A DNA stretch of 50,244 nucleotides from assembly GCF_007997035.1 (NCBI RefSeq), contig NZ_VOSS01000053.1, positions 1 to 50,244 on the forward strand, in the 5' to 3' direction. Source of the stretch: Ralstonia sp. TCR112. GTDB taxonomy: Bacteria; Pseudomonadota; Gammaproteobacteria; Burkholderiales; Burkholderiaceae. The notes beneath the pieces were generated by a model. It saw only the letters and a list, made by a program, of their open reading frames with translations. It made no database searches and was not told the origin of the DNA. Position 1 is the first letter of the stretch, and every line of letters begins with the position of its first letter. The translations under genes and the position numbers were made by a program. Positions 36,602-45,229 of this stretch are shown here, in pieces.

Positions 36602-36699
36602 TAAGTCCGACGATAAGAGATGCAGGGATCGGCGCGAAAACCGGAAGCCAGCACAACGTCTCCGCTTTTGGTGGGTTCCTCTTGGCTCCTGCATCGAAA

Positions 36700-36992
36700 T
36701 CCTCCCTTACCACTGCACCACCCGGCACACGCCTTACGAATCCGTGTGGTGCGCGTGGGATGCAGCGGCGCATGGCTATCGCTACTACACGCCGGACAAG
36801 GTCTATGTGGGCCGTCACGGCCGCGTGGTCCGCTACGAGCCCGGGCAGGACCTGAGCACCGTGGCGCCGGGGCAGATCTATCGCATCACGCTCACCAGCA
36901 CGCTCACGAAGCGCAAGCCGATGGGCGATGCGCGCGCCATCCTGGCCGCCCACCCGGAATTGGCCGGCGGCCAGGCACGCATCGATTACTGA
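36700..36992 (+). other. Coding-like stretch without a clear start
   Basis: This frame encodes an unbroken, codon-biased stretch ending in a stop at 36990-36992, with HTPYESVWCAWDAAAHGYRY and VYVGRHGRVVRYEPGQDL. No ATG with a ribosome-binding site opens it. The only upstream start in frame is a GTG inside the previous gene. It may be a 3' remnant of a gene whose 5' part is lost or frameshifted. I recognise no family. Confidence 0.4.
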
Positions 36993-37546
36993 CGCCCTGA
37001 CGACGCTGCGGTGCCGCCATCGGCCTTTCGGCGCGGCCACATGCGGTACACCCAGTCCGACATGAAGTAGCAAAGCAGGCCGCCGATGAACACGCCCATG
37101 GGCGTCGTGCGGCCAACCCAGAACAAACCGATGGTGACCACCGCGAGCATGAGCGTGCTGATGGCTGTGACGACCGCCGGCAGCACGGAGGTGATTTCGA
37201 CATCAGTCTCGCCGACGGCCTCGACGCCCTCGCCTTCCACGATCAGTCGGTCCCGCGCCAACGCGGGGTCGTACCCGCTGATCACGACGTGCCCGCGCCG
37301 CGCGCCCAGCCGTGCCGCACGCACCCGCGCTCCGAGCATCGTCAGCACCATCGACAGCGTCATGGTGAGCACCGCCCAGCCCATGCCCACCACCGCCATC
37401 AGCGGCGTCGATGCGCGTACTTGAGTGCGCAGGATATGGAGCGCAATGGCCCAGCAGATGACGACGCCCACCAGGAAAGCGCCGCCAACCACAATGAAGG
37501 CGATATACGCCTTCCGGCGCGGTTTGCTCGAAGCGTCGCGTTGCAT
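36986..37546 (-). CDS. Four-helix membrane protein of unknown function
   Basis: A 186-aa inner-membrane protein. Two hydrophobic segments lie near 14-38 and 48-74, then a hydrophilic loop (about 75-125, with HVVISGYDPALARDRLIVEGEG), then two more segments near 126-150 and 155-172. The start ATG (37544-37546) has AGGAG six bases upstream; the longer open frame is not used. No family is recognised. Its 3' end overlaps the coding-like stretch on the other strand by 7 bases. Confidence 0.7.
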   Translation of the reverse strand: MQRDASSKPRRKAYIAFIVVGGAFLVGVVICWAIALHILRTQVRASTPLMAVVGMGWAVLTMTLSMVLTMLGARVRAARLGARRGHVVISGYDPALARDRLIVEGEGVEAVGETDVEITSVLPAVVTAISTLMLAVVTIGLFWVGRTTPMGVFIGGLLCYFMSDWVYRMWPRRKADGGTAASSGRQ

Positions 37547-38027
37547 GACGGGCTCCTGACCAGCAAGAAAAGCGATCCGTCGATTCTGGCAGCGGCCCGC
37601 ACGCACGGTGCCTCCGAGAAATCGTGCGGCTGGTCCGGCTGTTGTCAAACGATGCGTCACGCACCGTAGGCCCGGGAGGGCTGGCGTAGCGTGCCAGGGA
37701 GCCTGCGGGGGAAGCGCGTCGCGCACTTTCACGCCGGCAAAGGCGCCCGCTCATATGACGTAAGCCCCGGCGCCCATGCCTTTTCAGCATAAGGACTACG
37801 GTTTTGGCTATTGCGCCGCAAACCCATGCCCACGCTTTTGCCATGCCCAATGGCAGGAACCCGACAATCGTCGCAAGAAAGCGCGCACGCCCCATAAGCC
37901 AACGCGCTATCGTTTTCGCAGGCCCTTGAGCAGCGGCGCCCTACGAAAAGCCGGACAACTGCCCAAGTCTTGAAGACATACCCTAGCGAGGCGGATCACC
38001 GCCTCTGTTTCCACGATGTGTACGCGC
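37547..38027. other. 481-bp intergenic region
   Basis: This gap separates the four-helix membrane protein (minus) from the LysR gene (plus). No credible gene was found; a 65-codon frame at 37776-37973 lacks a ribosome-binding site and normal codon use. The stretch 37770-37980 is less GC-rich and contains a small inverted GCCATGCCC/AATGGC motif near 37840. The only strong structure is the hairpin just before the LysR start. Confidence 0.5.
37988..38005 (+). repeat. Hairpin in the LysR leader
   Basis: GAGGCGG (37988-37994), an ATCA loop and CCGCCTC (37999-38005) form a perfect 7-base stem followed by TGTTT. It ends 22 bases before the LysR start. It could be a weak terminator for upstream transcripts or an attenuator of the regulator message. 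Confidence 0.55.
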
Positions 38028-39125
38028 ATGGATCTGCGACAGCTTCGCTATTTCGTCACGGTTGCCACGACCGAGAACATCGCTCAAGCGTCTGAACGCC
38101 TGCATATTTCAGCCTCACCGCTGAGCCGGCAGATCATCCGCCTGGAGGAAGCGCTGGGTGTGGTGCTGTTCGAGCGCGAGCGCAAGCGCCTCAAGCTGAC
38201 GGAGGCGGGACGCAGGCTGCTCACCGAGGCCCGGGCTTTGCTTCAGCAGGCCGATACGCTGGCACGGCGCATCGTCCAGCCCGACACCAGCCAGGCCCAG
38301 GCCGACCCGCAAGTCGAAGCCCGCACGGCGATGACATTCGCCTATACGCAGTCGTCGCTTATGCCGGGCATGCCCGCGGCACTGCAGCGCGTGGTGAGGG
38401 CCCTGTCGACAACGGCCCCCGGCATGCGTGCCGACATGCTCGTGATGGCCCCGGAGCGTATCGTCGCCAACGTCATGCGCGGCGTGTTGCACGCCGGCCT
38501 GATCGCGGGCTACGTCCCCGTGCATGACGGTCTGGACCAGGTGTCGGTCGCCTATGAGCGCGTGACGCTGGTGGTCTCGATCAACCATTGGCTGGCCCGC
38601 CAGAACGTAGTGGACGCCTGGCAGCTGGACAACGTGCCCATTGCGCTGGACACCGCGTTGCAGGATGGCCTGTTCGGTGCACTGACTCACTGGTGCGGGC
38701 GGCATGGCGCCACGCCGGGGCCGCTGTTGATCACCCCCGACGCTGCCGGCGCCAGCGACCTGGCTGCCAGCGGCATCGCCGTGACACTGCAGGTGGGCCA
38801 GGCACACACCGCCCTGCCGCCCGACCTGGTGCGCGTGCAACTGGCGTGGGACGCGCCGCAGATCCACACCGCCCTCGTGTACCCGAAGGCCGATTGCCAT
38901 CCGGTCGTGAGTGCCGTGGTGTCAGCCCTGAGCGGCACACACAGCCCCGGCGCACCGGCCCCGCAGTCGAAGCTCTTGTCCGTGCCGGGCCTCGGTGTGC
39001 TGACGGACACGGGCACGCCCGTGCCGCCGGCGCCCGCCCGTATCGAGCTTCCTTCGAACACGCCATGCGGAAGCACCGTGCTTCCCGACGATCACCTGAA
39101 CTTCCTGCACTCCATGCTGGCCTGA
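38028..39125 (+). CDS. LysR family regulator with long C-terminal tail
   Basis: A 365-aa LysR-type regulator. The N-terminal winged helix (about 1-60) reads ASERLHISASPLSRQIIRLEEALG, followed by an effector-binding domain to about residue 300. The final 65 residues, Pro/Ala/Gly-rich, exceed the usual family length and their role is unknown. I start at ATG 38028, which gives the classic MDLRQLRYF opening, rather than an ATG four codons earlier. It lies at the edge of the T3SS locus, convergent with the LuxR-type regulator (22-base gap), so it may control either flank. Target unknown. Confidence 0.86.
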   Translation: MDLRQLRYFVTVATTENIAQASERLHISASPLSRQIIRLEEALGVVLFERERKRLKLTEAGRRLLTEARALLQQADTLARRIVQPDTSQAQADPQVEARTAMTFAYTQSSLMPGMPAALQRVVRALSTTAPGMRADMLVMAPERIVANVMRGVLHAGLIAGYVPVHDGLDQVSVAYERVTLVVSINHWLARQNVVDAWQLDNVPIALDTALQDGLFGALTHWCGRHGATPGPLLITPDAAGASDLAASGIAVTLQVGQAHTALPPDLVRVQLAWDAPQIHTALVYPKADCHPVVSAVVSALSGTHSPGAPAPQSKLLSVPGLGVLTDTGTPVPPAPARIELPSNTPCGSTVLPDDHLNFLHSMLA

Positions 39126-39147
39126 GCCGGCACCTTGTCCGTGCCCG

Positions 39148-40035
39148 CTATCCGTAGCAGGCGGCCTTCACCAGTTGCACGCGCGTGGTCACGCCAAACA
39201 AGGCGCGCAGGCGGCGCAGGTGGTAGTCGACGTTGTGCGTGGTGAGTTCGAGCAGCTGGGCGATCTCGCGATCGGTCATCCCCTTGATGAGGCAATCCAG
39301 GATGCGCTGCTGCACCGGCGAGAGATGCGGATCGCCGGGCAGCGGTCGACTCGGCACCAGCTCGTAGGCGGTCAGATACTCATGGACGGCCATGCCGAGT
39401 GCCAGCGCCTGCCCGATCACGGCGTCAGAAATCCAGCGCCGGTTGCGGTTGCTGGAATGAAAGCGCACCACCACACGCGCCCGCCCCTCCGGGGCCGGCC
39501 AGCAATACGTCACGCCGCTGGACACGCCAAAGGCCGCGCAGTCCAGCAGATACGCCTGCATGCGCGCGAGGCCCGGGGTGCGATCCGTCCACGCAGCAAG
39601 GTCATCGGCATCCCACACCAGCGGTGTGCCGCTGGCCAGGCACCGCTTGAGGCACGGATCGATCTCGTGGTAACGCTGCGAGAAATAGCGATGGATCCAG
39701 TCAGGCTTGCCGTACGTGGTGAGGCTGGAGAGCACTTCCACCGTGCCGGAAATCATGCGCGCGACGCTGTACTCGAAGCTGTCGAAGCCGATGCTGGTCA
39801 GCACCTCCTGCACCTTCTGGCGGCGCTGATACGGCTGCATGCTGGCGGCCAGCTGCGCGGCGAGCTGCGGCGCATGGACGGCCAGCGTGTGCGGCGGCTG
39901 GCGCGTGATGATCTTCTGGTCGTCGAACAACAGAACGCCGCCCAGCGTGCGCATGTGCACGGCATCATGCAGCCCGGCGGTGGCCGACTGGGGCGTGAAG
40001 TAGGAAGCTCCGGCGTTGTCGCTGGCACTCGTCAT
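39148..40035 (-). CDS. LuxR-type quorum-sensing regulator (solo)
   Basis: A 295-aa regulator with an autoinducer-binding domain (about 70-225) and a C-terminal LuxR helix-turn-helix (about 236-291, LSPVQQRILDCLIKGMTDREIAQLLELTTHNVDYHLRRL). AHL-pocket residues are kept with canonical spacing: Trp113, Tyr117, Asp126, Pro127, Trp141 and Gly174. An N-terminal extension of about 65 residues precedes the domain. No luxI synthase gene is present in the window, so it is a solo here. The start ATG is 40033-40035; the ribosome-binding site is weak. It follows the transglycosylase, sctR and sctQ on the same strand, which suggests quorum control of secretion. That link is inference. Confidence 0.87.
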   Translation of the reverse strand: MTSASDNAGASYFTPQSATAGLHDAVHMRTLGGVLLFDDQKIITRQPPHTLAVHAPQLAAQLAASMQPYQRRQKVQEVLTSIGFDSFEYSVARMISGTVEVLSSLTTYGKPDWIHRYFSQRYHEIDPCLKRCLASGTPLVWDADDLAAWTDRTPGLARMQAYLLDCAAFGVSSGVTYCWPAPEGRARVVVRFHSSNRNRRWISDAVIGQALALGMAVHEYLTAYELVPSRPLPGDPHLSPVQQRILDCLIKGMTDREIAQLLELTTHNVDYHLRRLRALFGVTTRVQLVKAACYG

Positions 40036-40145
40036 GGTGGGTTCCCGGAAAAACCGCAATGGCTCTGCGTAGTCTTGTGGTTGCCTATGCCGCTGTCCAT
40101 TGCCGAATGAGAACGAGATCGGACGCGTGCGGTCCGATGTTCCGC

Positions 40146-40898
40146 TCAGTGCCCAAGGCAGCGCACGCAAGTCCCGCGTCCGCAACTGACGAGCATGACC
40201 TGCCGCCCGGCGGTGCAACCTGCGGACGATGTCATCGGGCGTGTGGACAACGGCGACGGCGTGGGCGCTGGCATGGGCGCTGCAGCGGCCTGCACGCGCC
40301 GCGACGGCTCCGCCAGCGGGATCGGCTGCACGCGTGCGGGGGCAACGTCGATCGGCGGCACGCCCGCTTGCGCGTTGGCCACCACGCGGCTCACGTAGCC
40401 TTCTCGGTACCCCACGCTGAAGCCTCCCGAGTAGTAGCAGGACAGCGCATGCCGCAAGGCTTGCTGTTCGATGGCCGTGCTGCGCGTGGCCCGCGTGAAG
40501 CACTCGCCCAGGATGCGCTGGCTGGCGGCCAGATTCCGGCACGGGTCGAGCACCGTGGCGGTGGTCTCGCCCAGGCGGGCAAGGTTGCGCCGGTTGATCT
40601 GCGCAAGGCCCAGGCTGAAGTCGTAGCCGCGCTGCTCAAGCATCTGAATGGTCGCCTGCGCTTCTTCCATCGACACCGGTTGCCGCGCGAGCCGCGCGCC
40701 CACCACGCCGATCGCGTAGGGGTTGTAGCCGGACTCGGTTCGCACGAGCGCCGCCAGCGTCATCACATCCACGCGCGGTGCGCACTGCTGTGCCACCTGT
40801 GCAAACTCCGCGGCGGAAAGCGCGGGGCCCGCATGTGCCGGGCCGGCGGCAAACGCCACCACGGACATCAGCACGCCGAAAAAGACACGAAACCGCAT
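40146..40898 (-). CDS. VirB1-like lytic transglycosylase
   Basis: A 250-aa periplasmic transglycosylase that cuts peptidoglycan to let a secretion machine through. A signal peptide (about 1-23, ending AHA) is followed by the SLT-like domain with catalytic Glu55 (VRTESGYNPYAIGVVG), LGLAQINRRNL and LSCYYSGGFSVGY. These motifs are those of VirB1 of type IV secretion rather than the usual T3SS IagB type. The C-terminal 80 residues are Pro/Ala-rich and end in an odd Cys-rich tail (four Cys in the last 24 residues). It lies just downstream of sctR, in the sctQ-sctR unit. Its service to the T3SS is inferred from position. Confidence 0.82.
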   Translation of the reverse strand: MRFRVFFGVLMSVVAFAAGPAHAGPALSAAEFAQVAQQCAPRVDVMTLAALVRTESGYNPYAIGVVGARLARQPVSMEEAQATIQMLEQRGYDFSLGLAQINRRNLARLGETTATVLDPCRNLAASQRILGECFTRATRSTAIEQQALRHALSCYYSGGFSVGYREGYVSRVVANAQAGVPPIDVAPARVQPIPLAEPSRRVQAAAAPMPAPTPSPLSTRPMTSSAGCTAGRQVMLVSCGRGTCVRCLGH

Positions 40899-40922
40899 GG
40901 CTGCCCCTTCCGTGTTGACGGT

Positions 40923-41582
40923 TCAGTGGTACGACAGCACCAGCCCGTGGATCAGCACGGCCCAGCCGTCCAGCATGACAAACAGCAGCAGCTTGAACGG
41001 CACCGAAATCGTCGTCGGTGAGATCATCTGCATGCCCAGCGCCAGCAGCACGTTGGCCACCAGCAGATCGACGATGACGAAGACGATGTAGACCACAAAG
41101 CCGATCTGGAACGCCTTGGTGAGTTCGGTCAGCGTGAAGCTCGGCACCAGCACCGTCAGGTCATCAGCCTGCAGGTTCTGGGCACGCCCGCTGGGCCAGA
41201 TGTTGGTGGCGGATTTCAGGAAGAAATTGCGCTCGCGCTCCTGCGTGTGCTTCTGCAGGAAAGCCTTGATGGGCGGCACACCCGCGTCAACGATGGCCAT
41301 GACGTCGTCCACGCTGAACTGCGCGCCGGAATTGAAGTTGCGGCCCTTCAGGTTGTTGACCATGTCGCCGCCCACGGGGGCCATGATGAACAGCGTCAGG
41401 ATCAGCGCAATGCCATTGAGCACGAGGTTGGGCGGCACCTGCTGGATGCCCAGCGCATTGCGCGTGAGCCCGAAGACGATCACCAGCTTGGTGTAGCACG
41501 TCACCATGAGCGCCGCGAACGGGATCAGCCCGATCGCGACGATCATCGCGATCATCGGTACGGGATTCGGCAGGCTAGGCAT
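40923..41582 (-). CDS. sctR: T3SS export apparatus protein SctR
   Basis: A 219-aa inner-membrane protein of the FliP/SctR family, part of the export gate of the type III secretion system. It shows the typical TM pattern (about 10-35, 50-75, 160-190, 195-215), the central VPPNLVLNGIALILTLFIMAP and the C-terminal signature PTTISVPFKLLLFVMLDGW. The start ATG overlaps the end of sctQ by 8 bases, so they are co-translated. Normally sctS, sctT and sctU follow; here sctS lies elsewhere and sctT and sctU are not in the window. Confidence 0.94.
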   Translation of the reverse strand: MPSLPNPVPMIAMIVAIGLIPFAALMVTCYTKLVIVFGLTRNALGIQQVPPNLVLNGIALILTLFIMAPVGGDMVNNLKGRNFNSGAQFSVDDVMAIVDAGVPPIKAFLQKHTQERERNFFLKSATNIWPSGRAQNLQADDLTVLVPSFTLTELTKAFQIGFVVYIVFVIVDLLVANVLLALGMQMISPTTISVPFKLLLFVMLDGWAVLIHGLVLSYH

Positions 41583-42744
41583 GGTCGGGCGTGTCGTGCA
41601 CGAAGGCGGCGACGCGCACGGCGAGCCGGTTGCCGACGGCCACCAGTTGGCCGCTGCCGACCAGGGTGCCGTTGGCGCGGATCTGCACGGTCGTGTGGTT
41701 CAGCGGCTGCTCCAGCTCGATGACCTGCCCTGGCGCCAGATTGCGCAGCACGTGCAGCGGCAGCGCCTGCTCGGCCAGTTCGAACGTGGTCAGCACCTCG
41801 ATGTCGTCAAACGAGGCCACCGGGGCGCCTGCTGTGGCCGCACCGGGCAAGCCCTTGGCCTGCACCGGTTTGGCGGGGTTCCTGTCATCGGGCATGTCGC
41901 GCTCCGTGTGGCGGACGGCGTCCACCATGATTTGTTTGCCGAGGGCATGCGCGGCGATGCCCAGCGTGGGAATGCCCGGCACCGTGCCGACGCACTCCAG
42001 CGCTGCACCGCGCGAAGTCCATTTCTCGATGGCGATGATGTCGCCCTTGGCCACGCCACGCAGTTCGGAGGCGCGCAGCTGCGTCTGCCCGATCGAGAAA
42101 CGCACACCGATCGCCAGGCGTTCCATCCATTGCGGGGCGCGGTTCGCGGTGTTCGCAGGCGCGTCGCGGTGCGCTTCTGCACTGGTCACTTCCTCCAATG
42201 CCTGCTGCCAACGCTGCCAGCCGGCAAGGTCATCCATGGCGATGGCGCCGCTGCCGCGTGTGGCGCCGTCGTCGGTGCCGACGGTAAAGCCCACGGCGTG
42301 CTGCATGAGCCATGCAGTGGTCGGGCGCATGGTGGCGTCGGGCTGCCAGCGCACCGGCTGGCGCAACTGCGTCTCGACCGCGCGCGACACGTTGCCCAGC
42401 GCATCGGCCGCCAGCGCGCAGAAGATGGCATGCGGCACGTCGGGCTGCACGCCGTCATCGGCCAGGCGCGTGGCCAATGCCACGTCCGCCAGCAGCCAGC
42501 CTTCATGCTTGCCCACCGCAAAACGCAATGCATGCCAACCCGGCAGCGGCGCATCCGGCTGCGTTGCCGCATCCGCGCCCAGCGGCGTCCAGCGCAACCG
42601 CCAACGCTCGGTACCAACCTGCACCAGCGGCAGCGGCACGTCGCCATGCGCCTGCACGTACGCCCACGACTGGGCCCGCGCAACGCCGCTGTCCAGGCGC
42701 AGGAGTCCTTCGGCCTGCGCGAGGTCAGTGACCGACACGGGCAT
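41575..42744 (-). CDS. sctQ: T3SS cytoplasmic ring protein SctQ
   Basis: A 389-aa protein of the SctQ/FliN-FliM group forming the cytoplasmic sorting platform. The C-terminal SpoA (surface presentation of antigens) domain covers about the last 80 residues (FDDIEVLTTFELAEQALPLHVL, QVIELEQPLNHTTVQIRANG, VAVGNRLAVRVAAF), with an earlier SpoA-like region near 230-290. The N-terminal half is poorly conserved, as usual. I start at ATG 42742-42744; the longer open frame is unlikely. It is divergent from sctV with 289 bases between the starts and overlaps sctR. Confidence 0.9.
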   Translation of the reverse strand: MPVSVTDLAQAEGLLRLDSGVARAQSWAYVQAHGDVPLPLVQVGTERWRLRWTPLGADAATQPDAPLPGWHALRFAVGKHEGWLLADVALATRLADDGVQPDVPHAIFCALAADALGNVSRAVETQLRQPVRWQPDATMRPTTAWLMQHAVGFTVGTDDGATRGSGAIAMDDLAGWQRWQQALEEVTSAEAHRDAPANTANRAPQWMERLAIGVRFSIGQTQLRASELRGVAKGDIIAIEKWTSRGAALECVGTVPGIPTLGIAAHALGKQIMVDAVRHTERDMPDDRNPAKPVQAKGLPGAATAGAPVASFDDIEVLTTFELAEQALPLHVLRNLAPGQVIELEQPLNHTTVQIRANGTLVGSGQLVAVGNRLAVRVAAFVHDTPDHA

Positions 42745-43033
42745 CTCTCGCTTCACGTTCTTTCGCGGCTCGCGGCTCGTTGGGAGGGTGGCTGGAAAAC
42801 GGAGCCACTGTAGTGCCGATGCCCCCCCACGCCCGCTACTCGTTCTCGTAGCCGTCGCAAATCCCACCTGCTGCCGTTACGTGAGTTCGGACGCGGCGCC
42901 GCGAAGGGCCGCTCTTACACTGGGCTCGCCTTGCAGCACGCCCGCACCGCATGTGCGGGACAGCGTTCTTCAAAGCACTGCTGCCCCGTCGTGCCCTGCA
43001 CGCCGCCAACAGATAAGGAAGGTTAGGAAGGCC
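42745..43033. other. Divergent control region of the T3SS
   Basis: This 289-base gap separates the two secretion operons and must hold both promoters. A perfect hairpin, CCCGCAC (42941-42947) and GTGCGGG (42953-42959) with loop CGCAT, sits about 75 bases before sctV and may act as a leader structure or operator. I found no Ralstonia hrpII-type TTCG-N16-TTCG pair and no convincing lux box. Confidence 0.55.
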
Positions 43034-45229
43034 ATGCCGAGCATCCCCAACGCGCAGGAAGCCCTCGCCAAACTGCGGTCCGACCCGGGCCATGCTGCGT
43101 TTGCCAGCGGCCTGCTGCGCTATGACCTGCTCATCGCGCTGTTCATCGGCTCCGTGGTGGCGCTGTTCGTGCTGCCGCTGCCCACGGTCGTGCTCGACGG
43201 GCTCATCTCGCTCAACCTGGCGGCGAGCGTGATCCTGCTGACGATCTCGATCTACCTGCCCTCGGCGCTGGCGTTCTCTTCTTTTCCGTCGCTGCTGCTG
43301 TTTACGACGCTGTTCCGGCTCTCGCTGAACATCGCCTCGTGCAAGCTGATCCTGCTGCAGGCCAACGCCGGCCACGTGATCGACACGTTCGGCAAGCTGG
43401 TGGTGGGCGGCAACGTTGTGGTGGGCGGCGTGGTGTTCACCGTCATCGCGATCGTGCAGTTCGTGGTCATTGCCAAGGGTTCGGAACGTGTGGCGGAGGT
43501 GGGCGCGCGCTTCACGCTCGATGCCATGCCCGGCAAGCAGATGAGCATCGACGCCGACCTGCGCGCCGGCATCATCACGTCCGATCAGGCCAAGCACCGC
43601 CGCGAACTGCTCGAACAGGAATCGCAATTGCACGGCGCCATGGACGGCGCGATGAAGTTCGTCAAGGGCGATGCCATTGCCGGCATCCTCATCGCCGTGA
43701 TCAACATCCTGGCCGGCATTGCAGTGGGCGCGCTCATGCATGACATGTCGGTGGCCGATGCGCTGCACCGCTATGCCGTGCTCACCGTCGGCGACGGCAT
43801 GGCCTCGCAGATTCCCTCGCTGATGGTGTCGATTGCGGCGGGGGTGGTCACCACGCGCGTGTCGTCGCGCGAGATGAACGACCGCCACCTCGGGCAGTTG
43901 ATCGGTGCGCAGATCGCCGCACACCCGCGTGGCCTGCTGATGGGCGCCCTGGTGCTGTTTGCGTTTGTGCTCGTGCCCGGCATGCCGAAGTGGGCATTCC
44001 TGTCGCTGGCCTTGCTGGCGGGTGCAAGCGCGATCCACTTCCTGCGCGAGCGCCAAGCGCCGCCGATGCTGAATTTGCTGTCGGTCGGCGCCGAGGGCGT
44101 TGGCGCGCAGCCGGGCCGCCCCGAAGAAGTGTCTGCGGCGGCGGGCATTGCCGCGCCGGTGGCCGTGCGCCTTGCCGAGAACCTGCGCAAGGACATCAAG
44201 CTGGTGCCGCTGCAGAACGCGCTGGCCCGCTCCAAAGCGGCCGTGGAAGACGACATCGGCCTGGTGTTTCCGCGCGTGCACCTGACCTACAGCGCGCAGA
44301 CGCTCCCCAATCACTACCGCATCTACGTGCAGGACGTGTTTGCCTCAGAGGGCACGCTGCAGGTCGCGCATCGCCTCTGGACGGAGGCCGCGCCGCCCGC
44401 CGGCGTGGACGCAGAAAGCACCGCAGCGTTCGGTCCGTTCACCCACGCGTGGTGGATGACGATGCCGGCATCGCAGGCTGATGAGACCGCCAAGGCTGCA
44501 TGGGGCCAGGCGCTCGAGCCCGAGCAGGTTGTGGCGCGGCACGTGGAAGCCGTGATCCGCCGCCACGCTGCCCAGATGGTCGGCATTCAGGAAGTGCAGA
44601 ACATGCTGCAGCTCGTGCGCCGCGACCGCGCCGAGCTGGTCGGCGAACTGACGCGCCTCGTGCCGCTGCAGCGCGTGACCGACGTCCTGCGCCGCCTGCT
44701 GGACGAAGGCATCCCCATCCGCAACCTGAACACGATCCTCGAAAGCCTCATCGCCCGCTCGCCGCATGAGCCCGACGACGTGACCATGCTGGTGGAACTG
44801 GTGCGCATGGACCTGCGCCGGCAGATCACCGATCACTTCTGCGGGCCTGACCGCTCGCTGCACGTCGTGCTGTTCGAGCAGAGCCTGCAGGAGCGCATTG
44901 AAGATGCGGTGGTGCGCACCAAGCAGGGCAACCTGCTCGGGCTCTCGCGCGAGGTCCGCACCAACATTGCCGACCAGGTCCAGAACGTGACCGAAGCGGT
45001 GCGCCACGGCGAGGCAACGGCGGGCCAGCCGCGCACCGCCATCATGGTCGCGATGACGTGCCGCGCCTATGTGCGCCGCCTGATCGAAGCGACTCTGCCC
45101 GACCTGCCGGTCGTCTCTCTGCAGGAAATCGAAGCCGACGTGCAGCTGCACACCGTCGGCTGGGTGCGCAACCCGCCCGAGGATCGCCCCAAGGCCGACC
45201 CTGCGGCCGCCGCGGGAGCCACCGCATGA
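43034..45229 (+). CDS. sctV: T3SS export gate protein SctV
   Basis: A 731-aa FHIPEP-family protein, the large export gate of the T3SS. The N-terminal part (about 30-330) has seven or eight membrane segments and the FHIPEP signature region near 155-180 (RFTLDAMPGKQMSIDADLRAG). The C-terminal cytosolic domain (about 370-720) forms the nonameric ring that receives substrates. A polar tail rich in Ala and Pro ends it. The ATG at 43034 follows AGGAAGG. The open frame extends far upstream, antisense to sctQ, but that part has no domain content. The sctS start overlaps its stop. Confidence 0.94.
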   Translation: MPSIPNAQEALAKLRSDPGHAAFASGLLRYDLLIALFIGSVVALFVLPLPTVVLDGLISLNLAASVILLTISIYLPSALAFSSFPSLLLFTTLFRLSLNIASCKLILLQANAGHVIDTFGKLVVGGNVVVGGVVFTVIAIVQFVVIAKGSERVAEVGARFTLDAMPGKQMSIDADLRAGIITSDQAKHRRELLEQESQLHGAMDGAMKFVKGDAIAGILIAVINILAGIAVGALMHDMSVADALHRYAVLTVGDGMASQIPSLMVSIAAGVVTTRVSSREMNDRHLGQLIGAQIAAHPRGLLMGALVLFAFVLVPGMPKWAFLSLALLAGASAIHFLRERQAPPMLNLLSVGAEGVGAQPGRPEEVSAAAGIAAPVAVRLAENLRKDIKLVPLQNALARSKAAVEDDIGLVFPRVHLTYSAQTLPNHYRIYVQDVFASEGTLQVAHRLWTEAAPPAGVDAESTAAFGPFTHAWWMTMPASQADETAKAAWGQALEPEQVVARHVEAVIRRHAAQMVGIQEVQNMLQLVRRDRAELVGELTRLVPLQRVTDVLRRLLDEGIPIRNLNTILESLIARSPHEPDDVTMLVELVRMDLRRQITDHFCGPDRSLHVVLFEQSLQERIEDAVVRTKQGNLLGLSREVRTNIADQVQNVTEAVRHGEATAGQPRTAIMVAMTCRAYVRRLIEATLPDLPVVSLQEIEADVQLHTVGWVRNPPEDRPKADPAAAAGATA

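Noticed and set aside
37680-37710. Sigma-54 promoter (TGGCAC-N5-TTGC) in the gap before the LysR gene
   Set aside because: Only the first element fits on the minus strand; the second reads GCCAG.
42888-42920. hrpII or lux box between sctQ and sctV
   Set aside because: TTCG near 42890 has no partner at the right distance, and the best CTG...CAG pair has an 11-base instead of 10-base spacer.
41591-43033. Upstream extension of sctV by 481 codons
   Set aside because: It is antisense to sctQ and rich in Cys, Ser and Arg; the normal FHIPEP start with a ribosome-binding site is at 43034.
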